NCBI GenBank assembly: GCA_036971715.1
Contig: JAVHJL010000007.1
Coordinates: 2,852,001 to 2,916,000, forward strand
Source: Arthrobotrys musiformis
Taxonomy: Eukaryota > Ascomycota > Orbiliomycetes > Orbiliales > Orbiliaceae
Reading direction: 5' to 3'
Length of the DNA: 64,000 nt
Part shown: piece after piece, positions 56,337 to 64,000 of the stretch
Layout of the letters: each line of letters begins with the position of its first letter
Numbering within the stretch: position 1 is the first letter of the stretch
The notes under the pieces: model-generated
The model's input: the letters and a program-made list of their open reading frames with translations, nothing else
What the model was told of the DNA's origin: nothing
The model's database searches: none
Made by a program: the position numbers and the translations under genes

Positions 56337-57702
56337 CTATCCCAGGATACCCGCAAGCTTCATTCGCCTCTCCATCCAATCTGCATAGTGCGGCAAAAAG
56401 TTGGTACCCGTCTCATACTGCCCTTCGCTCCACTCCGGATACCTCCTCAATAACTCTATACTAGTATCCAGCCCTTCTATATGCGGTAAGGGCCAGTTAT
56501 TTCTTGGCCATCTAGACTTCTTTGACATATCGTATGCTTTGACTGCGATATCCGCCAGCATATCCATGATCAGAGGCAGAAGACCTCTTATCAAACCGTC
56601 CAGCTGGTTACGATAGCTAGCTATCATATTCGCAATATCCAAATCAGACACTTCCATGCCCCATCTTTGACTTAGTTCTTGTTCAGTGCCCATCCCCCGT
56701 GTCGTACCCTCGTATTTCAACTCGAAATACCCATCATACCCGATCTCCTCCCTATTGTATAAACCGACAGGGTATGGGTCAGTTATAGGACGCCAGACTT
56801 CACCACCGTCAACATCATGCGGCACGTATCTGAGCCGGGTTGACTCCGCCAAAACCCCGATTTCCTCCTCAAAATTAGACAACTTGGTAATAGTTTTATA
56901 GGTTGCCTCCCACACCTGTAAAAACGGCCCGCTATTCAGCAGTATCTCGCCTTTGCCGCTGGGATCCGCCGTAAAATCAAACAGCCGCCTTAAAATCACT
57001 CTCTGACCCACCACGGTAGGTTTTTGCAACTTCCCGGGATCCAGCGTTCCGCCCCGGTTCATCAATCCAGGTGTCGACTGTGACTTTATTAAAGATTTCA
57101 TAATCCTCTCCTGTTGCTCGGGGGCTTCCTCCACCACTACTTCTGCGACGAAATTCTTAGCAGCCTCCGAGTTAGCGACTGGGTTGTCTGGGCTATAAAG
57201 GCGGTTATCTAATGGCTCTATCGCGTCGGTGAATGTGGCGAGGTATTGGTCCCAATCACCGACCGCATCTCCTTCGCCGTGCTCATATAGTGCATTCTCT
57301 ATCAAAGCCGCTGTGATATCCACAGAAGCAGATAGTTTCAAAAATCGCATGACCGCTTCAAGAATAAACCACACCGGGCCAGTCTTCCCCTCTTCGATAC
57401 CTAGAGCAGTTGCAAATTTGTCCCAATCGGCCTGGGCTACAATTATTGTCTCCCCGACGGGTGCCCAATCGGTATTTTTCCGGCTTTTGGCGAGTGGCGG
57501 GGTTAGAAGATTGTAGTTTGCGGAGGTTGGTAAGAGCAGCGTCGGTTTGCTGCCTCAGATTTCCTGGGTAGCCATTCCGTGAGGGTAAACCAGTTGGCTG
57601 GCTGCCCTCTACTGTTTTTACACATATTACATTAGAAATTGATAACAAAAAAGAAAGGAAGTAAAGGTATGGTTGTGCAATTAACATGATGCGCGGTGTC
57701 AT
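56337..57702 (-). CDS. Secreted hypothetical protein, about 430 residues (one intron unresolved)
   Basis: The start at 57702 gives MTPRIMLIAQPYLYFLSFLL, a signal peptide ending near SNVICV. The main exon frame, recognisable from ~57530 (ANYNLLTPPLAKSRKNTDWA) through DKFATALGIEEGKTGPVWF, continues to the stop at 56337. The exon 1 frame and this one differ, so an intron lies between ~57640 and ~57530; I could not fix its borders. The mature chain is acidic, has almost no Cys, and contains helical segments (NMIASYRNQLDGLIRGLLP; LMDMLADIAVKAYDMS as read near 56560). No known domain recognised. A secreted, non-enzymatic-looking protein; function unknown. Confidence 0.58.
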
Positions 57703-58874
57703 AGCTAGAAGCGGATGTAACACTACATGTATACACGTGGAAGCCACAACCAAATCCGATTCTAGAATTCTGTTTCGATATCAATATATTTCCTCCCGGG
57801 CATAAATTCCTGTCCATATTTGAGAGGTTATGCGTGGTTAAAGGACCTTGGTCAAAACCGTGGTAACGTTCTGCCATGGTCAAACATTCTAGAATAAATC
57901 TCACACATTCGACGATATCCTCCGTCGAATTTGCTCATGCACTTCTTTAGTTGCCTGCAGTGGCCCCTGTCATATGAAACCCGTCCTTTTATTCTAAAAC
58001 CTCCTATATAACCTACCACTAGCCTCCCGAGATCTCGAAAAAATAATTTCAATATGCTTATAGTATATCACGCATTGATATTAGCTTCAAAAGCTCTGGT
58101 CGAAGCGTCAGACCAAAACTACAGAAAGTTTTGTGCAGAATGAGATCTAAATAGGATTAGTAACGGATTTCGAGCAAGCCTTAAGCTAATTTGATACAGG
58201 GCGGGAAAATGAGGAAGGAGTTATCTGGGGGCTATCACACGCCGAAACCTTAGCATGGTAGATAACGGTGAAGAATTACTACGGAAACTCGTAGAATTTC
58301 ATAGATAAATATATAAGGGATTAATATAATATATCGAAACGTTCAAACCCCACGCATGAGGGAAGGCTCGTACGGCGAGCATCCTAGACGAAACTAGAAC
58401 CATCTCTACGCTGCTAATCCAGCACATGCACGTTCCATGTGCATCAAATTTACAAATATACTAGCTAGGTCTAGCCTCGATTGAGCCCAAGTTTTGATCC
58501 GGCTCCGAGACTCATTCAAGCCAGAGCTCCCTACAATAATTAATAAGCAGGGTGCCTGAGGCGCCCCTCTACGTTATGCTGCTTTTTAAGTTACTCACAT
58601 CCTGCTGTCTAGATTATCCCGTAAACCAAATGCCGCTGCAGGTGCATCTAGGTCGTTTTGATGTCAGAATTTCCACCTACGTGATATTTGAGCTTTCTTT
58701 TTGAGACTTTACTGTAGGGTACGAGACCACTCTGGGGTATAATAAGGGTATGGATTTTCTTTTTCGCACGTCCGACTAATCAACTACTAAGTAAATTCTG
58801 GTATCTGTGGGTATATGTGTATAAGTTATCTAAGCCGCAGCCTAGAGTTGCGAGGGCTTCTAGACTGGAATAGC
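57703..58874. other. Intergenic region
   Basis: 1.2 kb without a supported gene. An inverted copy of the dispersed repeat lies at 58716-58736. Confidence 0.5.
58716..58736 (-). repeat. Dispersed GGTCTCGTWCCCAGA repeat
   Basis: On the minus strand reads AGAGTGGTCTCGTACCCTACA. The left flank GAGTG is shared with the copy at 42915. Confidence 0.55.
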
Positions 58875-59942
58875 TTAGAAGACCAATTCGAAGCCATTTT
58901 GGAAGAAAGTGAACTCCTTGGACACCTCAGACCTGGCAGCAATTCCAGTGCTCAATGACAAAAGGATGTTGTAGTTTTCGATGTTATGGTTGAAACAGTA
59001 ACGGCTCCTTTGATTGTCCGAGGTATTGATAACAGCGGAGTAAAGAGCTGCATCCTTTGAGTATTCAGGCCAGGCTGCATTCGAAAATTCCGGGAAGTGC
59101 TCGCCGGTGAACTTGACATCGCCGACGGAAACCTGGTAAGTCTTAGCTGTGAATTCGATGAGAGAACCGATCTTGACATCGCCAGTGATGAAGGTAGACG
59201 AGCCAGTTTCTTTGTGGCCCAAAGTCTTAGAAGCTCCATCTTTGGTGACAGTCATCTGGTATTCGTAGTCGCCGGTGAAGATAGCCTTGAAGATGTGACC
59301 ACCATCGGGACCCTTGTTCAACTCGAGATAGTTGATTTTGATATCTGCTTTGTAGGTATCGTAAACGCCGGTGACATTGGTATTCAAGATGTAAAATTCG
59401 TTTCCTTGGAAGAGCTTAACGACTGTTTGGATAGCTCCGTCAAGCTTGCTTTGTGCCAGCGCTAGCTCGGTCGCGCTAATACCGCGACCGGTGAGGAGGT
59501 GGAGATCGAAGTCATGGCCGGCGATTTGGCTTTCGAGTGGAGCCACGAACGATGCGTATTCATGGCCTTTAAACGGCGTGACATCCTGTGAGATGCCGGT
59601 TTTGTATGGGGAAGATCCGAGGTCAATGCTGAACTTGCTCTCGGAGATGGTTCCGTGTGGCTTAGCCTTAAGCTCAATTCTGCCTTGACCCTGGCCGTCG
59701 GCTTGGACGGGGAATTTCTCAGTCTTGCCCCCAGGGATGTTGATGGCTGCTGGTGGCTGGACCCTGAGATGCTTGGTGCCGATAGTACTGACGGTCAATG
59801 ACTTGTTCCACAAATCGTTGTGAACATAGACGTCAGCGGAGGTACCCAACGCGACAGCGTTCCCAGCAGCTCTTGGTCTTGGGGCCGGAACGAGGGCGTT
59901 CGCGGCGGCGAGGAAGGGCAGAAGAGTGATGAGAGATGGCAT
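58875..59942 (-). CDS. Secreted hypothetical protein, 355 residues
   Basis: Single exon. The signal peptide MPSLITLLPFLAAANA is followed by a short basic segment (PAPRPRAAG). The rest is strongly strand-like with alternating hydrophobic residues (TSADVYVHNDLWNKSLTVST, IKINYLELNKG, YEYQMTVTKDG). Only one Cys (RYCFN), so it is not a disulfide-rich effector. It has two sequons (NKS, NVT). Codon use is strongly biased to C/G-ending codons, suggesting high expression. Ends GFELVF. Looks like a beta-sandwich or lectin-like secreted protein; the family is not recognised. Confidence 0.7.
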   Translation of the reverse strand: MPSLITLLPFLAAANALVPAPRPRAAGNAVALGTSADVYVHNDLWNKSLTVSTIGTKHLRVQPPAAINIPGGKTEKFPVQADGQGQGRIELKAKPHGTISESKFSIDLGSSPYKTGISQDVTPFKGHEYASFVAPLESQIAGHDFDLHLLTGRGISATELALAQSKLDGAIQTVVKLFQGNEFYILNTNVTGVYDTYKADIKINYLELNKGPDGGHIFKAIFTGDYEYQMTVTKDGASKTLGHKETGSSTFITGDVKIGSLIEFTAKTYQVSVGDVKFTGEHFPEFSNAAWPEYSKDAALYSAVINTSDNQRSRYCFNHNIENYNILLSLSTGIAARSEVSKEFTFFQNGFELVF

Positions 59943-62643
59943 TGTTGATAGTAAAGGTAAAATCCGGAAAATTTCGAAAGAGATGGCTTATAATACGAGT
60001 GTAAATGCTTTCGATCTTGTATTTAACCTTTGAGATTGATCTTGCTGTGATAAGCTTGGTGGAATCGACTGAAAATGTGGAGGATAGCCAAAATATTTAT
60101 AGACGAAGAGACCATACGTAGGCCCTGCCATAACCACTTACACACAGGTTCGGACTTGCTACAGCCAGCAGTGTCCTACCATCTTCGCGGTCTACGCACG
60201 AGACAAAATGCATGCACCTCCCAAAAACATATTTTCGGAAGTTGGAAAAACCATCGAGCTCAGAGGTTTTCTCGTTACCGCCATCGCAAGTTAGAAGGCC
60301 TCTCTGCAGATGTTAGGGTCGGGTCAGCTCATCTGCAAAACGTTTAACACGGCCTACATGATTGTCCATGCATGGACAGGTACTTCGCTAGGTCCGAATC
60401 AGAAAACTCCCTCCCATGCGTGCCGAAGTTGCTTAATCGATCAATTGACATGCTATCGATCAATTGTTTCAAGGGGAGACGGTGCGCTACGAGGTAGGCA
60501 TCTCGTTTACACCCTTGCATCAAGTCATCGGAGAAATTTGGAACGCATTATTGCAATCCTATTGGTTGGAAAGAGCTATCAAGATTCCGTGTGTAGACAT
60601 AGTTCCCCCTAGGCTTTCGGATCCCAGACCACTAGCCTGTGGTAGATAAGCTACTGTTGTCGACATGTCTACACTAGCAGGCAAGTGATAACAGCCGGCA
60701 GAAAGCTTGTGAAATACTCACAAACCCGCATGCATATGAGGCACAAAACTCGAGCCGTCCAGCTTCTAGACCGTCTAGGTACGAAAAAATATGCAGCCCT
60801 AGCCTCCAGAGCTCTAGGTTAGCCAAAGAATGACAGGCCACCCGTATTGCTGCAGCACTGCACGTGTACTACTGGGCTATAGGACTATGCAACGATTCAC
60901 TTCGAGGTTTCTTTTTTTTTTTTTTCGCTCAAAATTTTCTGCATACATATAATTATATATCGAGCAGGTGGACCGCGTTTGCAACCTAAGACTAATTATA
61001 TATATATACCGATAATATAATAAATAAACCGGACAAAGTAATAAATATCACTGTGCTAGTGCTTCAGCCGGTACAGCGTTTTGAACGTTTGGCATATTAA
61101 TATTGGCCAGATGCGACATTAATTTTCGGTATCGTAAACACGAAATTCGATTATCCCGTCGAGTTTTGCATAGGAAATCGATGCAAATTACCATGCAGCT
61201 GCATGCAATCCAAGACGCAATGGTAAAGAAAGGCCGGGTTCAGGGCTGGTACACCGGTTATAGCAGCCACCCAGTACCGTGGTGCCATGCCATAGAAGGA
61301 AGGCGGCCAGGTCGAGTTAGTGTTGTAAATTATGTGTTGCTTAGATGAAAGTCCCATGTGGAGCGCCGGCTACATGTGGAGAGAGCCGTGAGCCATTTGA
61401 TACACCAAATCCCTGAGAAGCAGGTTATCTTAGCGGTATCAACGGTTCATACATTTCAAACCTCCCCGGCGGGCTCTCCATCAGATATTAGGATCGAGTT
61501 TCAAGAATTTCACCAAAATCCCATATGCTTTTTGTAGGGCTGTAGGATCGAAAAGTAAATTACCTGCCAACAATCCCATAACACCCTCGAAACTTCGATT
61601 TGTGGTGTGTCCTTGCCTTCCGAAAAGGAAAGCACCCCTTCCGGACCGTTCCACTCCTTCCATCTAGCGACTACTGAATTCCCTTCAGGAATCAGCCGAT
61701 TCGCAGCCGACAAATTTTCTTTGATTGTCAAGGCGGGAAGTGCCTAAACGTTAAACGGGAACTCGGGAACAAGCGGCTTCCTGGACGATATTAATTTTAA
61801 TTTATATCTCGAGAAGGTGGGCTCAGGCCCATCAAGAAGAAGGCGGGTCTCCAATGCAACTGTCACCCTGCAGCACAGCATGATTGATTCGGCCAACTTG
61901 GAATTCTGGAAATCCCATAATTAACGGTCGGTTTTCAGCACCACCATCCCTCTGAGAAATAATAGTAACACTAGGTAAGTATATTTCGGATCCAGTCATA
62001 CCCCATGACTATCGATAGTCTTGGGACTATCGACGCGATTTCAGCAGACCGTTCTACCTAACTATTGTAGAGATCCCTTGGGGCCATGAGGAACCGGCTT
62101 TATATTTTGATAATCGGTCCCCTTTTTTACGCAGGGAAAAAAGGGCCCATGTGTTCAGTAGTTTAAACCGGGATTAGACAAGAAGCTCAACCAAGAATGA
62201 GGTCGACCCCGACAAAACGTCCGGTTTGAACTATAACAGCCAACTCATCTAATCCATTGTACTATGTATTCCTGTACAAGCGGAAAATCTAAACCTGTCA
62301 ATACACATATATCTGAAAGGATAGTAACTCGTGAATTGGCTCTCATCTCTGTGCTACATGAAATTGGATTGGGTCCTTAGGGAAGCTAGTTGCCCTGACT
62401 ATAATGGCAGGACGTAAAGGCGCAGGCTAACCACATACCTATCAACAGTCAGCAAATTTTTGCGCTGAACTACAATTTCAAGAAAAGGAAAGACGACTTT
62501 TGAAAAGGAGGAAGAAAAGCGTGAATAGCGAACAGAACACAACCCGTCCAATATGAAAACAGAAAGCGTCATATACATGGTCAATAATACCGTTACGGAA
62601 AATATTTTACTACCGTTACATGCAATATGCCACCTTTAAAGGC
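59943..62643. other. 2.7 kb gene-free region
   Basis: No supported gene. It holds a poly-T run at ~60911-60926, a repeated ATCGATCAATTG (60436 and 60454) and the palindrome GACTATCGATAGTC at ~62007. A 73-codon minus-strand frame at 61510-61731 has no features. Confidence 0.5.
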
Positions 62644-63366
62644 CTAGCTGATGGATACTGATACCCCTATATCGCTCCCAGGCCAAATTTGCATCTGATG
62701 ACTTTTGCTGATATCGAACCCTGCCGCCCGTAGCGACCTGTCAGCGTGCCGGACGATATACTTTAAAAGGCTCCTCATAGTCATATCCTCAAGATGAGAA
62801 GGAAAAATTGACATTGACCGAATGACCGTGTGTCTTTGTGGTGTGTCGAACCGGCGAATCGAAACCTTGATAAATGACGTTCTTAAATCGCTATCAACGT
62901 GCGATTTAGAAACCGAAACATCTTCATCGGGAAGTTTCAGGTCCTGCGCAAGCGTCCCACGGAAGGGTAAAAGAAAATGCTCCTCCAAAATGAAGCTATC
63001 TGTAATATCTATCTCGCACCATGAATGGGGGATGTTATCATTCCACCGATCTTCGGAAGGGTTTCGCAGAGCCCACATCAGGCCGTAGGTTTCAATATCT
63101 TTGTTCCGAACCATGCAGCACAGCGCGAAGCTCCCGGAGTCTGAGGTCTCCCCCAGCGCACGGTGGATGGCAACTGCATTTTGCCACGCAGAGTGGAAGC
63201 GTGTATATCGCCTTCGCTGTATACGTGAAGACTCGCGGGTAATATCTCTCCACTGTGGTAATATAGAACTCGCAACGATTTGATAAACGATGTCGTCAGA
63301 GAGGTATTCGAGGATTTGAGTGTGGAGTTCGGCGGGTAAACTGTAAATATTGGTTTCCGAACCCAT
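62644..63366 (-). CDS. F-box-type protein, 240 residues
   Basis: The start at 63366 (MGSETNIYSLPAELHTQILE) was preferred because the F-box begins immediately: SLPAELHTQILEYLSDDIVY, then QIVASSILPQWRDITRES. The rest has no repeats or catalytic motif and contains TFVKVSIRRFDT-like and MRSLLKYIVRHADRSLR segments. Short single-F-box proteins of this kind are abundant and fast-evolving in filamentous fungi. Presumed Skp1 adaptor; target unknown. Ends GVSVSIS. Confidence 0.65.
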   Translation of the reverse strand: MGSETNIYSLPAELHTQILEYLSDDIVYQIVASSILPQWRDITRESSRIQRRRYTRFHSAWQNAVAIHRALGETSDSGSFALCCMVRNKDIETYGLMWALRNPSEDRWNDNIPHSWCEIDITDSFILEEHFLLPFRGTLAQDLKLPDEDVSVSKSHVDSDLRTSFIKVSIRRFDTPQRHTVIRSMSIFPSHLEDMTMRSLLKYIVRHADRSLRAAGFDISKSHQMQIWPGSDIGVSVSIS

Positions 63367-64000
63367 GACGACTAAATTTAGCCAGGGGTAGGGAGTGGCC
63401 AATCGTACCGTTGCCAAACCCCTTCAACTTTTGCACAATTGTAGGAGACTCCAGATTCGCGCGGGGCCCGGGATGAAGGTCGCTGGGGTGATGATCTGAT
63501 AGACTGTGCTTGAGTAGCTTCGATACCCTACCATGGCCGTATTGTGGATGCCGTGATATGATATCTCGGCCATGCGCCAGCTCTCTCCCGATCTGATAAA
63601 GTTAGAATGAGCAAAAGACAAACGTACCCGAGAAGTTCTGGCCGATCTAGAATTCAACAGTGGTAGGATCCAACCCCTCTCCATGTGGCCTCACGGAATG
63701 CCACGGCCCAACACAAGCAATGCCAATCAAAATCGAACCCGAAAAAATATTTAAACGGAAGCCTCAAGATTGTGAGAAACTGTGTTGGGGGTTGAGTAGA
63801 TCCATGCAAATATGATCAAGGGTTCATTTTGCCTTCAATGTATATATACTGACCCCAAGACAAATACCATCTAATAATATGTATATAGATGTTCATACAC
63901 AATCCATGCGAAGAGTATGGTAGGTCCGGCTTTTCTTGGGGATTTTGCAATTGGACGATATATGTCGAGTTCGACCTAAAAGAAGTTGGGGACGTACTCT
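63367..64000. other. Right edge of window
   Basis: A minus-strand frame of 86 codons (63424-63684; RMAEISYHGIHNTAMVGYRS) precedes the F-box gene. It lacks a signal or domain and could be a fragment of another gene or leader. The last ~300 bases are AT-rich and featureless. Confidence 0.4.

Overview
The window is nuclear DNA of a filamentous ascomycete (Pezizomycotina). Genes carry several short spliceosomal introns (mostly GTAAGT/GTGAGT donors, CTRAY-like branch sites, YAG acceptors). The protein set is fungal: WSC domains, an Mgr3-type mitochondrial TPR protein, U1 snRNP C, F-box proteins, Kex2-processed small secreted proteins and a PNP-NACHT-ankyrin NLR. Abundant NLR, subtilase and WSC modules would fit Orbiliomycetes or Leotiomycetes, but that placement is inference only. 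Most exon joins below were worked out by hand from splice signals, reading phase and protein continuity. No RNA evidence was available.

Layout. 0-10.6 kb is an accessory, AT-rich secreted-protein region. It holds the 3' end of a gamma-glutamyltranspeptidase-like gene, four small cysteine-containing secreted proteins (three share a motif and a late phase-1 intron; one has a Kex2-type propeptide) and a large WSC3-subtilase fusion. 11.4-19.2 kb is housekeeping: a divergent HMCES/SRAP abasic-site protein and MGR3 pair, an unknown 363-residue protein, and the U1-C gene, which has two sequence anomalies. 21.4-24.8 kb carries a 12-cysteine Kex2-processed peptide and a ZIP metal transporter.

26.2-33.3 kb is the standout locus. 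It is a PNP-NACHT-ankyrin NLR with one in-frame TAA inside NACHT. Its 3' half is built of four ankyrin exons of exactly 192 nt, separated by arrays of consecutive short introns whose intervening exons are nearly all exactly 3 nt. I count about 30 introns and 25 candidate microexons in 3.7 kb, every one a multiple of three and in phase 0.

34.4-42.3 kb holds a serine/threonine dehydratase-family PLP enzyme and a 1334-residue fusion of isochorismatase-like, AlkB and GST-like domains. 45.5-63.4 kb holds a conserved Cys-motif protein, a TG-repeat surface protein, three F-box-type genes and three unrecognised proteins, two of them with signal peptides. A short dispersed repeat (core GGTCTCGTWCCCAGA) occurs at ten or more intergenic places across the window.
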